From Bacillus sp. UNC41MFS5 (lineage in GTDB: Bacteria > Bacillota > Bacilli > Bacillales_B > DSM-18226): 64,000 nt of DNA. Under the pieces are notes generated by a model. That model worked only from the letters and a program-made list of their open reading frames with translations. It ran no database searches and was not told the DNA's origin. The stretch lies in NCBI RefSeq assembly GCF_000686805.1, contig NZ_KK366018.1:571695-635694 (forward strand), in the 5' to 3' direction. Shown piece by piece: positions 25,777 through 34,584 of this stretch; the stretch's first letter is position 1, and each line of letters begins with the position of its first letter. A program made the translations under genes and the position numbers.

Positions 25777-27225
25777 CTAGCAAACATTAATTTTTTTATG
25801 GAAATTAATCCCATGATATTCAATAAATTCATCAAAAACCTCGATGGACTTTTCTCTACCAATACCACTTTGCTTGATTCCACCAAACGGGATGTATTTT
25901 GAACCTAATGGTGTTTGTCCATGACCATTAATGAATGTCATTCCCGCTTCTATTTGGTTCGCAACATCTAATGCACGTTCAAAATCAGAAGACCATACGG
26001 AAGAACCCAAACCGAATTCTGAATTGTTGGCCATATGAATAACCTCTTCTTCCGTATGATATGGAATCAGTGGGAGCACTGGACCAAATTGTTCACAGGT
26101 CACAATCTCAGCGGTAGGATCGACATCCCGTACGATAACTGGCTGAAGATAGTATCCATTATCCCAATTTTCAGGTTCCAGTTGCTTTCCTAACTTGACT
26201 AAATTTGCCCCGCTATGTTCAAGTCTTTCGATCAGTTCACTTATCCTTTGATATTGAAGTTGGTTGTTAATAGGACCCATTGTGGTCTCTTCATTCAATT
26301 GATACCCAATTTGATAGGAGTCTGCTAATTCACAAACTTTTTCATAGAACTCTTCATACATACTATAAGGGACGTAAACTCGCTTAATCGCAAAGCAGAA
26401 TTGCCCCGTTCTTCGGAATGCTCCTTCGACAATTTTAGGAGCGACTTCATTCAGATCGGCGTCGTCTAGTACAATCGCTGGATCGTTCCCCCCTAACTCA
26501 AAGTGAACCCCTTTGAGTGTTTCAGCTGCCGATTTCATGATCGCCACTGCAGTATTACCTCCGCCAGTAAATGAAATTTTACGAACAAGCGGATGCGAGG
26601 TTAAAGCACTTCCTACATCGCCTCCGCCAAGAACAAAATTAATCACACCTGGAGGGAAAAATTCTGCCATAGTTCTTAATAACGTTACTACGCCCATTGA
26701 AGCAGTTGGAGACGGTTTTACTACAATTGTATTGCCCGCAAGAAGGATGGGCGTTATTTTTTGTAAGGTCAGAATGATAGGGGCGTTCCAAGGAACGATA
26801 CAAGCAATCACCCCAATCGGCCTCTTCACTACGCTGACCCAACCGCTTTCATCCTCTATAATCCGATTTTGAAAGGCAGAAGGCGCCAATTCTATCATAT
26901 TTCTCATATCCATCAAGCCTAATTTGACCTCATCAACCGTTCTGCCAAGCAGAATGCCGTTTTCTTTAGCCGTCACACAGGCGATGAAAGACGCATTTCT
27001 CTCAATTTCTTCAGCAGATTTCAATAAGATTGACATTCTTTCTTCAAGTGAAGTTTGGCTCCAGGAATGGAAGGCTCGATGCGCAGACTGCACAGCTCCA
27101 TCAATATGGCTTGCATCTCCTCTGGCGATATAGCCAACTACTTCACTTAATCTGCCTGGATTCCTCACTTCATCATAATGCTCTGTTGTCACATCTTCAT
27201 TGTTGATAAACAAGTTCACCTTCAT
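25777..27225 (-). CDS. NAD(P)-dependent aldehyde dehydrogenase
   Basis: 482 residues. VPWNAPIILTLQKITPILLAGNTIVVKPSP (cofactor and catalytic Asn), ISFTGGGNTAVAIMKSA, the general base in FELGGNDPAIV, the nucleophile in GQFCFAIKRVYV, and the C-terminal FGGIKQSGIGRE. It oxidises an aldehyde to the acid. A substituted benzaldehyde is plausible, because a ThDP decarboxylase-like gene lies upstream and 3-hydroxybenzoate/gentisate genes lie downstream. The ATG at 27223-27225 follows GAGGTG at 6 nt; a GTG three codons earlier lies in the ribosome site. It follows tctA by 45 nt. Confidence 0.88.
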   Translation of the reverse strand: MKVNLFINNEDVTTEHYDEVRNPGRLSEVVGYIARGDASHIDGAVQSAHRAFHSWSQTSLEERMSILLKSAEEIERNASFIACVTAKENGILLGRTVDEVKLGLMDMRNMIELAPSAFQNRIIEDESGWVSVVKRPIGVIACIVPWNAPIILTLQKITPILLAGNTIVVKPSPTASMGVVTLLRTMAEFFPPGVINFVLGGGDVGSALTSHPLVRKISFTGGGNTAVAIMKSAAETLKGVHFELGGNDPAIVLDDADLNEVAPKIVEGAFRRTGQFCFAIKRVYVPYSMYEEFYEKVCELADSYQIGYQLNEETTMGPINNQLQYQRISELIERLEHSGANLVKLGKQLEPENWDNGYYLQPVIVRDVDPTAEIVTCEQFGPVLPLIPYHTEEEVIHMANNSEFGLGSSVWSSDFERALDVANQIEAGMTFINGHGQTPLGSKYIPFGGIKQSGIGREKSIEVFDEFIEYHGINFHKKINVC

Positions 27226-27270
27226 GTGATTCACCTCGCTATGTCCATTTCAATTTCATTCGCTCCAATA

Positions 27271-28776
27271 TTACATTTCAACATCGTCTGCCAGATTCCC
27301 ACGCTTATTTTTTACTCCGCTATAGACGCTAATGGCAAATATAATGAGGGCAATGCCCATGATAACGGCTGAAATTGGCTGCGTAAAAAAGATAAGAAAA
27401 CCTTCAGTTGAAATAGATAAGGATTGCAGCATGGATGTCTCCAATTGTGATCCCAATATAAAAGTTACAATCATCGCGGACATCGGGATATCCAATTTTT
27501 TCATGATATAACCAATAACCCCAAAAATCAGCATCATCCCAACATCCCAAAGGCTGCCATTTAGACTGTAGGTCCCAACCAAGATGACCATCAGGATAAT
27601 CGGAAACAATAATTTATACGGTATCATCGCAATTTTGGCCCACATACCTACTAATGGCATGTTCATGATTAGTAATAAAACATTCCCAATAAACATACTG
27701 GCAATCAGACCCCAAACAAAGTCCGGATTTTTCGTAAACAGGGCTGGCCCTGGCGTTAATCCGTGCATAATGAATGCTCCTAAAATAACCGCCATGGTCG
27801 GCGAGCTTGGCAGCCCTAGTGAAAATAATGGAATTAAAGCCGCACCGCTGTGAGCGTTATTCGCCGTTTCAGGGCCGGCTACCCCCTCGATTGCTCCCTT
27901 TCCAAAGCGAGATGGATCCTTCGCTGCCTTTTTTTCTACAATGTAGGAAAAGGTTGACGCGATAATGGAATTTGCACCTGGAATGACTCCGAGAAGCATT
28001 CCTATGCCAGTTCCCCTTCCGATAGATTTTAGAGTTGCTCCCCATTCATCCCGCCTAGGAAGAAGACCTTTGACCTTTTCTGGTTTGGTAACTTTTGCTG
28101 GGTTTTCTGCATTCAGCAAAATTTCGGAAATTCCAAACAGACCCATGGCCATGACTGCAAAATCAATTCCATCCATCAACTCTATGGAGCCAAATGTGAA
28201 ACGGAATTCTCCAGTGACCATGTCTTGTCCTACCATGGCCAGCAATAAACCGAGGAATGCAGCAATTAATCCCCTGACCAAAGACTTCCCCATCAATGCC
28301 ACAATCATCAGCATGCCAAGCAGCATAATTGCAAAGAACTCCGGAGGACCAAACTTCAACGCAAATTTAGACAGAGCAGGACCCACAAATGTAAGTGCTG
28401 TTACAGCAACAATCCCGCCGATAAACGAACCAATTGCAGACACTCCAAGAGCTACACCCGCACGCCCCTTCTTTGTCATCTCATACCCGTCGATACATGT
28501 AATGACCGATGCCGCCTCACCTGGCACGTTCACTAATACAGAGGTAATCGTTCCTCCATACATCGAACCATAAAAGATTCCGGAAAGCATAATAATAGCA
28601 GAGACTGGTTCCATCCCGAAAGTAAGAGGAATAAGTAAAGTAGTTCCAGATACCGGACCAAGACCAGGGAGTACACCGATGACCATCCCAAGCATTACAC
28701 CAATTAGGCAGTAAAGAAGATTTGACCAGCTCATAGCCGTTTCAAATCCATGCAAAAGCAATAACAATGAATCCAT
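27271..28776 (-). CDS. tctA: Tripartite tricarboxylate transporter, large membrane subunit TctA
   Basis: 501 residues with about 12 membrane segments. The N-terminal GMVIGVLPGLGPVSGTTLLIPLTFGMEPVSAIIMLSGIFYGSMYGGTITSVLVNVPGEAAS region and the later GVIPGANSIIASTFSYIVEKK, HSGAALIPLFSLGLPSSPTMAVILGAF are hallmarks of TctA. With TctB and the lipoprotein TctC it imports a carboxylate using the ion gradient. The three genes are in the order C-B-A, as is common. The substrate, by context, is a carboxylate broken down by the cluster. Confidence 0.92.
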   Translation of the reverse strand: MDSLLLLLHGFETAMSWSNLLYCLIGVMLGMVIGVLPGLGPVSGTTLLIPLTFGMEPVSAIIMLSGIFYGSMYGGTITSVLVNVPGEAASVITCIDGYEMTKKGRAGVALGVSAIGSFIGGIVAVTALTFVGPALSKFALKFGPPEFFAIMLLGMLMIVALMGKSLVRGLIAAFLGLLLAMVGQDMVTGEFRFTFGSIELMDGIDFAVMAMGLFGISEILLNAENPAKVTKPEKVKGLLPRRDEWGATLKSIGRGTGIGMLLGVIPGANSIIASTFSYIVEKKAAKDPSRFGKGAIEGVAGPETANNAHSGAALIPLFSLGLPSSPTMAVILGAFIMHGLTPGPALFTKNPDFVWGLIASMFIGNVLLLIMNMPLVGMWAKIAMIPYKLLFPIILMVILVGTYSLNGSLWDVGMMLIFGVIGYIMKKLDIPMSAMIVTFILGSQLETSMLQSLSISTEGFLIFFTQPISAVIMGIALIIFAISVYSGVKNKRGNLADDVEM

Positions 28777-28788
28777 TTAACTGTCCCC

Positions 28789-29241
28789 CTAAAATAGTAT
28801 CCCGCCTAAAGGTAAGTACACCTTTAAGATGGTATTAAACATCCAGTAAATGAATACTGTTATTCCGACAGACATCAATAAGGTGGTGTACCATTTATAC
28901 TCTTTATAGAACAACATGGCCAAAAAAATAACACCCGCAAGTAGGAATCCGAATAATGAAAAGAGTATTACGAAAAGGACCAAACTGATAATGATAAACA
29001 AAATATGTTTTAGAGAACGTCCAGTTGGCCACGATTCACTGCTTGCATTTTTCCCTTTCACGCTGTCATAAATATACCAAATCGCGAGGAGCATCAGGAT
29101 ACCGCTTAACCAAGTAGGAAAGAAGCCCGGTCCCGGTCCAAGAGCACTAGAATAGGAATACTGCAAGGACAGTACAAACAAGAAAAGAGCTAGAAGGAAA
29201 ATGACTGCACCAGCCCATATTCCTGACCTGTAATTACTCAT
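28789..29241 (-). CDS. tctB: Tripartite tricarboxylate transporter, small membrane subunit TctB
   Basis: 150 residues and four predicted membrane segments (about 7-27, 37-55, 78-112, 118-138). The SALGPGPGFFPTWLSGILMLLAIWYI motif after the first segment is typical of TctB. The stop codon is 12 nt before tctA. It is co-transcribed with the solute-binding protein gene upstream. Confidence 0.88.
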   Translation of the reverse strand: MSNYRSGIWAGAVIFLLALFLFVLSLQYSYSSALGPGPGFFPTWLSGILMLLAIWYIYDSVKGKNASSESWPTGRSLKHILFIIISLVLFVILFSLFGFLLAGVIFLAMLFYKEYKWYTTLLMSVGITVFIYWMFNTILKVYLPLGGILF

Positions 29242-29333
29242 GATTGAATTTTATCCCCTTCCATGAACAAATTGAAAATGGTGGGCATTCAGGAATCAAC
29301 CTGAAAACCCACTGATGCTTCAATAACGCAGTT

Positions 29334-30353
29334 TTATTTGATTAGACCGAGTTCTTTTAACATTTTGCCAAATCTTACATTCTCTCCATCTACCTCTTTT
29401 TGGACAACCTCAGGACTACCATATTGAGTCTGTAAAGAGGCCTTCTCGAATTCTTTTAACACATCAGGGTCTTCCATTGTTTTCTTAACCGCTTCTTCTA
29501 GCATCTTAACGATTTCCTTTGGCACACCCTTCGGTGCGAAAAGCGAGGTATTGCTATCGATCGCAATATCGAAGCCTTTATCTTTCAACAAAGGAATATC
29601 TGGAAAATATGGAACAGGTACACTTGCGGCATTAAATATTGCACGGAGCTCTCCAGATTCAATAAGCGCCTTGGCATCGCTCGGCTGTACCATAGCCCCT
29701 TGAACATGACCGCCTAGAACTGCTGTGATTGCTGGAGGCGTGCCTTCAAATGACACCGCCTTTGCTTCAAGGTCTGCCATCTTTTCCAATTCTGCCATTG
29801 GTAGATGAGCCCCTGATCCAATCCCCCCAGCTACACCATATGAAAATTTACCAGGATTCTTCTTCACATAATCAAGCCATTCTTCAAACGTTTTCCAAGG
29901 AGCATCTGCTTTCACAATCATGATTTGCTGGTTGCCGAATACTTTTGCGATGGGTTGAAAACTGTCATATGAGTATTTCACATTCCCATACAAAGGCTGC
30001 ATGGAAATAGCACGGTGTGTAGACATTGCAAGGGTGTATCCATCAGGCTTGGCGTTAAACAAATCCGTGATCGCAATTGAGCCGCTGCCACCTGGTTTAT
30101 TCACAATCACTAGCTGGGCATCTGGCAAATATTTTGGTAGGTATTTTTCCAGGATTCGGGCACCAATGTCTGTAGAGCCGCCCGCAGCAAATGGCACGAG
30201 TACTTCAATCGGTCTTTTAGGATACTCGATTTTGGTCTGTTTTTCATTATTGGCTGCCGTAGCTGCATTCGAACCCGTTGATTTTGAAGAGTCAGAACAA
30301 CCTGCCAGTACAATAAGTAAAGCTGACAAAAAAAGCATAACGAATTTTTTCAT
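29334..30353 (-). CDS. tctC: Tripartite tricarboxylate transporter, lipoprotein solute receptor TctC
   Basis: 339 residues. The lipoprotein signal MKKFVMLFLSALLIVLAGCS has its lipobox Cys at 19. The TctC/Bug fold follows: YPKRPIEVLVPFAAGGSTDIGARILEKYL, VNKPGGSGSIAI, PDGYTLAMSTHR, SYGVAGGIGSGAHLPMAELEKMADL, VSFEGTPPAITAVLGGHVQGAM and APKGVPKEIVKMLEEA. It would be anchored outside the membrane and bind the carboxylate for TctAB. GGAAGG precedes the ATG. The gene lies 112 nt after the ThDP-enzyme gene. Confidence 0.92.
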   Translation of the reverse strand: MKKFVMLFLSALLIVLAGCSDSSKSTGSNAATAANNEKQTKIEYPKRPIEVLVPFAAGGSTDIGARILEKYLPKYLPDAQLVIVNKPGGSGSIAITDLFNAKPDGYTLAMSTHRAISMQPLYGNVKYSYDSFQPIAKVFGNQQIMIVKADAPWKTFEEWLDYVKKNPGKFSYGVAGGIGSGAHLPMAELEKMADLEAKAVSFEGTPPAITAVLGGHVQGAMVQPSDAKALIESGELRAIFNAASVPVPYFPDIPLLKDKGFDIAIDSNTSLFAPKGVPKEIVKMLEEAVKKTMEDPDVLKEFEKASLQTQYGSPEVVQKEVDGENVRFGKMLKELGLIK

Positions 30354-30465
30354 TCTTCAACCTTCCCCCTACTTAAAAAATTTCACAGCTTTCACAGTTT
30401 AAAAAACACACTTATTTAACCGTTCATCACCTCCCAATGAAATCAAACTCTCAGAAAAACGTAGA

Positions 30466-32202
30466 TTAATAATCTTTCTGATTCGATATTTTGGCCAGGC
30501 GGACATCCACCACAGCTGATTTCCCGTTTTTCACTTCATTCATGGCCTGCTGTAATATTTCAGGTAACTCCCTTGGATCTGTCACCATCCTGGCGTATGC
30601 CCCACCTGCCGCTTCAGCTATTTTTGCAAGATCGGCAGATTGATCAAAATTCACCCAGTAACTGTCCGTTTGTTTGGCCATACCTTCCGGATACCGCTTT
30701 AATAGATTCAGCTTCGTTGCATTCCAACCTTCATTGTTGTAAATGACGGTTAAGAATGGAGCTTGATATCTGCGTGACATCCAATGAACGGATGACGGAA
30801 CGCTGAATAAATATGAACCGTCACCGGTTAAGGTCACTACCGTTTTCGTTGGATCTGCAAGCTTCATTCCAATGGCTGCTCCGCCATTCCATCCCAAGGA
30901 TGTACCGCCGCTTGTAAACATGGTGCCCTCTTTGGAGCGCGGCAAATGTTTGGCTACCGTCATGGTATTCGTAATCGTCTCATCTAATATGATGGTCTCA
31001 TCGTCCACCACTTTCCTTAAACAAGCCGTTAGCCATTCTGGCGAAATCGTATTTCCATTTACCTGGGCTTCCTGCTTCCAGGCTTCACGTTGCTTAACAT
31101 GGTGCTTCGCTAAACGGAGATACCGTTCTTGTACTTGCTCCTCATTAATATCGCTCTTGGCTAAAGCGTCATTTAATTGAAGTAAGGAGGCATAAGCATC
31201 CGCTCGATAATTTTTCATCGCGGGAATGTGCCATAGTGGGATTTCTTCCTTGATTGGATCTAAATCAATATAGTAGACTTTGCAATCATTCTTTGGCTGA
31301 ACTTGTGTAGTGACCCAAGGGACATCTGTATCAATGGCGATAATGACGTCCGCTCCAGGTATAAATGGGTTCGGATCGTACCCCAGATGCAGAGAATGGT
31401 CCCTCGGGAAATTTACGTAAGTAGGAATTTGCTCCACCACAGGTATCGCTAGTTTTTCGCAAAACTCAACCAATTGCGGGACCGCTTTTGTCATTCTGCC
31501 TAAATAGGAAGTAATCACCAGTGGGTTTCGGGCTTCTAATAAAGCCCTTACAATTTCGTCTAGACCCCAGTTAGGGATGGAGGATGGTTCGATTGGCGCC
31601 CATTCTCCCCAAGAATCCGGCAGCTTTTCCACATTTTCCTCTAGAACTTCTCTCGCTCCGGTCAAATAAACGGGTCCGGCCGGATCGCTTTGGGCCATCT
31701 GCATCGCCCTGTAAATGAGCTGTTTAACGTTCTTTCCCGTTCTGATATCTGATTCCCATTTGACATAGGACCTGAGGATTCCACGCTGATCGTATACATT
31801 TTGCAGGTAATTAACATAAGAATTGCGGCTGCCTGGAAGCTCTCCGTCCATGGTGAACGGTGTTTCTCCAGCGAAAATGAACACCGGAACACGAGCCCGG
31901 AATGCATTATGAACAGCTCCTCCCAGATTTTGCGTTCCCACATCCGTATGAATAATCACGCCTTGAGCTTGGCCAGACAGCATCGTATACCCTTGAGCTG
32001 CGGATAAAGCCACACTCTCATGCGGACAAATGATGGCCTTAGGAAGTTCCTTCCCTTCCACCTTGGCCTTCGCTAAGGCCTCAATCATCGAAGGATGATC
32101 ACTGCCTAGATTGCAAAATAGGTAGGAAATTCCGACTTCTTGCAGCGCTTCCATCAAAGCGTCCGCAGCAGCGTAACGATCGATTTTGTGTTCATCGTTC
32201 AT
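30466..32202 (-). CDS. ThDP-dependent enzyme (acetolactate synthase/benzoylformate decarboxylase superfamily)
   Basis: 578 residues with the three domains of the family. The N-terminal Pyr domain has the ThDP-activating glutamate in CPHESVALSAAQGYTM (about 60) and GTQNLGGAVHNAF. A central Rossmann-like domain follows (about 200-340). The C-terminal PP domain has GDGSYLFSV...YNNEGWN, the GDG-x(n)-NN Mg/ThDP motif. Specificity cannot be read. Decarboxylation of a 2-oxo acid to the aldehyde used by the aldehyde dehydrogenase two to five genes on is a reasonable inference; 2-hydroxyacyl-CoA lyase chemistry is another option. AAGGAG lies 8 nt before the ATG, and the gene is 17 nt after the oxidoreductase gene. 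Confidence 0.8.
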   Translation of the reverse strand: MNDEHKIDRYAAADALMEALQEVGISYLFCNLGSDHPSMIEALAKAKVEGKELPKAIICPHESVALSAAQGYTMLSGQAQGVIIHTDVGTQNLGGAVHNAFRARVPVFIFAGETPFTMDGELPGSRNSYVNYLQNVYDQRGILRSYVKWESDIRTGKNVKQLIYRAMQMAQSDPAGPVYLTGAREVLEENVEKLPDSWGEWAPIEPSSIPNWGLDEIVRALLEARNPLVITSYLGRMTKAVPQLVEFCEKLAIPVVEQIPTYVNFPRDHSLHLGYDPNPFIPGADVIIAIDTDVPWVTTQVQPKNDCKVYYIDLDPIKEEIPLWHIPAMKNYRADAYASLLQLNDALAKSDINEEQVQERYLRLAKHHVKQREAWKQEAQVNGNTISPEWLTACLRKVVDDETIILDETITNTMTVAKHLPRSKEGTMFTSGGTSLGWNGGAAIGMKLADPTKTVVTLTGDGSYLFSVPSSVHWMSRRYQAPFLTVIYNNEGWNATKLNLLKRYPEGMAKQTDSYWVNFDQSADLAKIAEAAGGAYARMVTDPRELPEILQQAMNEVKNGKSAVVDVRLAKISNQKDY

Positions 32203-32219
32203 GAATTCGTCTCCTTTTT

Positions 32220-34295
32220 TTATAATTCAACTGATTTTTCTAAGATTTCAGCAATATCAAGCGTCTGCACCCGTTCTTCAACTTCCTTGGCCTTTGTGCC
32301 ATCGGAAAGCATCGTTAAACAATAAGGGCAATTGCTGCCGATGACCGTCGGATTCACTTGAAGCGCCATTTCTGTCCGGGCTATATTCACCCTCGCCCCT
32401 TCGCGCTCTTCCATCCACATCCTGCCTCCGCCAGCACCGCAGCAGAGTGCATTTTCCCGATTTCGCTCCATTTCGAGCAGCTCCATTCCCGGAATCGCAC
32501 GCAGGATATCCCTTGGCGAACCATAGATATCATTGTAGCGTCCGATGTAACAAGAATCATGATAGACCACTTTCTCTTCAACCCTCTTAGTTGGCTTGAG
32601 TTTGCCTTCCTTCAATAAATCAGCCAGAAGTTGGGTATGGTGGACAACTTCCGCTTCCAGCCCAAATTCCGGGTACTCATTTTTAAAGGTGTTAAATGCA
32701 TGAGGATCGGTCGTCACAATTTTGCGAACACCGTACGTCTGGAACGTCTCAATATTTTGAGTGCATAAGTCCTGGAATAAGTACTCATTCCCCATCCGGC
32801 GTGACGTGTCCCCGGAGTTCTTCTCTTCATTGCCGAGAATCGCAAATTTCACACCGGCTTTGTGCATCAAACGGGCAAAGGATCGGGCAATCCTTTGGCT
32901 GCGGATGTCGAACGAGCCCATCGAACCAACCCAGAATAAAACATCGAATTCACTAGTCTCATCAACGGTTTTGATGATATCCTCCATACCTTCCCGCCAT
33001 TTGATGCGTTGATTGCGGTTCGTGCCCCAAGGATTTCCTTGCCTCTCGATATTATTGAAGTAGCGTGAAGCCTCAGTCGGCATCTCCCCTTGTGTCATGA
33101 CCAAAAATCTTCGCATATCTATAATTTTATCCACATGCTCATTCATCACCGGACATTGATCTTCACAATTGCGGCATGTCGTACAGGCCCACAATTCTTC
33201 TTCCGTGATGACATCCCCAATCAGGTTTGGCATTTCTACAGTAGCCGCCACCTCGGAATTTACATCCATTCTCGCTAGTAGAGCAAATTGATTGGCTTTC
33301 GCATCCTTAAAAGCAAAGGCCGGCACCCAAGGTGTACGCGATGTGATTGAAGCTCCCTTTTCCGTCAGGTGGTTTCGCATTTTCAAAATGAGTTCCATTG
33401 GTGAAAGGGTCTTACCTGTGCCGGAAGCAGGACACATATTTGTACATCGTCCGCATTCTGCGCAGGCGTACAGATCGATTAGCTGCTGTTGGGTAAAATT
33501 CTCGATTTTTCCAACGCCGAATTCCTCAGCCTCTTCATCCTCAAAATCGATCTTCCTCAATTTTCCAACAGGCCCGACTTTCTTGAAAAACAAGTTGAAC
33601 AACGCGAATAGCTCATGCGCCTGCTTCGACTGCGGGACAAACACCATGAAGGACAACACTGTCAGCAAGTGCACCCACCAAAATACGTAGAAGAATACTG
33701 TTCCTGCCGTCGTGCCCATCCCAGAGAACACTGTCGCAACCACTCCGGAAAATGGGGCATAGACGAAATCCGGTTCATGCCCGAGCATCACGGTTTCAAA
33801 CCCCAGCGTCAGCAGGATGGACACAGTCAACGTGGTTAGAGCAATGATGACCACAGCCGCTTTGACATCTCTCCTGATTTGCAAGCGCTTTAATTTTTCT
33901 ATATAACGACGGTAAAAAGCATATGCCACACCGCAGAGCATGAGGAAGGTTGTCCACTCCTGCATGAGACTGAAATATTTGTGCGCGGCACCGAAAGGGA
34001 ATTCGAACCCTATGATAAATCCCTTGATAATGATTTCAATGAGCCCTATTTGGATGATGAAAAAACCATAGAACAAGATAAAATGCATCAAACCGCTTTT
34101 CTTGTCTTTAAACAATTTCCTTTGACCAAACCCATTGACTAACACGCTATTCAATCGTTCTTTGAGGTTCAGTTCAAAAGTAGGTTTCTTACCGAGCTTC
34201 ACAAACAAATACCGACTGTATACGATTTGGAAAAATAAATACAACGCATATCCTGTCACCGCTAGAACAGCTGCAAAATTCAAATATACTAGCAC
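32220..34295 (-). CDS. Membrane ETF:menaquinone oxidoreductase, FadF/EMO type
   Basis: About 691 residues. The N-terminal NarI-like cytochrome b region has about six membrane helices (1-250) with His residues. Two 4Fe-4S clusters follow: CAECGRCTNMCPASG and CTTCRNCEDQCPVMN. The C-terminal CCG domains end with DSCYIGRYNDIYGSPR, ALCCGAGGGRMWMEE and NCPYCLTML. This is the layout of B. subtilis FadF and of the EMO proteins that move electrons from ETF to menaquinone. It is in the same regulon as etfAB here. The GTG at 34293-34295 (AGGGAG 7 nt upstream, leading into the first helix) is preferred to a TTG 14 codons earlier. Confidence 0.85.
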   Translation of the reverse strand: MLVYLNFAAVLAVTGYALYLFFQIVYSRYLFVKLGKKPTFELNLKERLNSVLVNGFGQRKLFKDKKSGLMHFILFYGFFIIQIGLIEIIIKGFIIGFEFPFGAAHKYFSLMQEWTTFLMLCGVAYAFYRRYIEKLKRLQIRRDVKAAVVIIALTTLTVSILLTLGFETVMLGHEPDFVYAPFSGVVATVFSGMGTTAGTVFFYVFWWVHLLTVLSFMVFVPQSKQAHELFALFNLFFKKVGPVGKLRKIDFEDEEAEEFGVGKIENFTQQQLIDLYACAECGRCTNMCPASGTGKTLSPMELILKMRNHLTEKGASITSRTPWVPAFAFKDAKANQFALLARMDVNSEVAATVEMPNLIGDVITEEELWACTTCRNCEDQCPVMNEHVDKIIDMRRFLVMTQGEMPTEASRYFNNIERQGNPWGTNRNQRIKWREGMEDIIKTVDETSEFDVLFWVGSMGSFDIRSQRIARSFARLMHKAGVKFAILGNEEKNSGDTSRRMGNEYLFQDLCTQNIETFQTYGVRKIVTTDPHAFNTFKNEYPEFGLEAEVVHHTQLLADLLKEGKLKPTKRVEEKVVYHDSCYIGRYNDIYGSPRDILRAIPGMELLEMERNRENALCCGAGGGRMWMEEREGARVNIARTEMALQVNPTVIGSNCPYCLTMLSDGTKAKEVEERVQTLDIAEILEKSVEL

Positions 34296-34501
34296 CAATG
34301 CACTCCCTTTCCTTACTCTCTCTGATGCTTCCACCAACCGTATTCTTTACACTTAGGATTGAATGGGGCATTGTTTCCTTAACTCATAATTCTTGCATTT
34401 GCAACCATGCGCACGGTCTTTTGCTGGAATATCTCCAACCATTGTTGTTAGGAAACACCTTCCGTTTTTGATTATTCGAAAAATTCTATATCTTTACGTT
34501 T

Positions 34502-34530
34502 ATAGTAGCATCCGTTATACTATACTTCAA
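34502..34530 (-). promoter_or_regulatory. Promoter of the leftward catabolic operon
   Basis: Minus strand: -35 TTGAAG (34525-34530), 17-nt spacer, -10 TACTAT (34502-34507). It begins two bases after the LysR-type palindrome. This implies an untranslated leader of roughly 200 nt before the GTG start at 34295. Confidence 0.6.
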
Positions 34531-34532
34531 AT

Positions 34533-34570
34533 ATCTATTTAGTAGATTTGCTATACGATTAAAATATGGA
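34533..34570. promoter_or_regulatory. LysR-type box in the divergent promoter (copy 1)
   Basis: ATCTA-TTTAG-TAGAT (34533-34547) is an imperfect T-N11-A palindrome, followed by TTGCTATACGATTAAAATATGG up to 34570. It abuts the -35 of the operon promoter and precedes the LysR start codon by 14-50 nt, the usual place for an autoregulated LysR activator. A near copy is found at 24441-24480. Confidence 0.65.
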
Positions 34571-34584
34571 TAGGTGGTTACCAA

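Noticed and set aside
27965..28573. 202-codon plus-strand frame opposite tctA
   Set aside because: Antisense shadow of a well-supported membrane protein; Pro/Ser/Asn-rich composition is typical of such shadows and there is no ribosome site.
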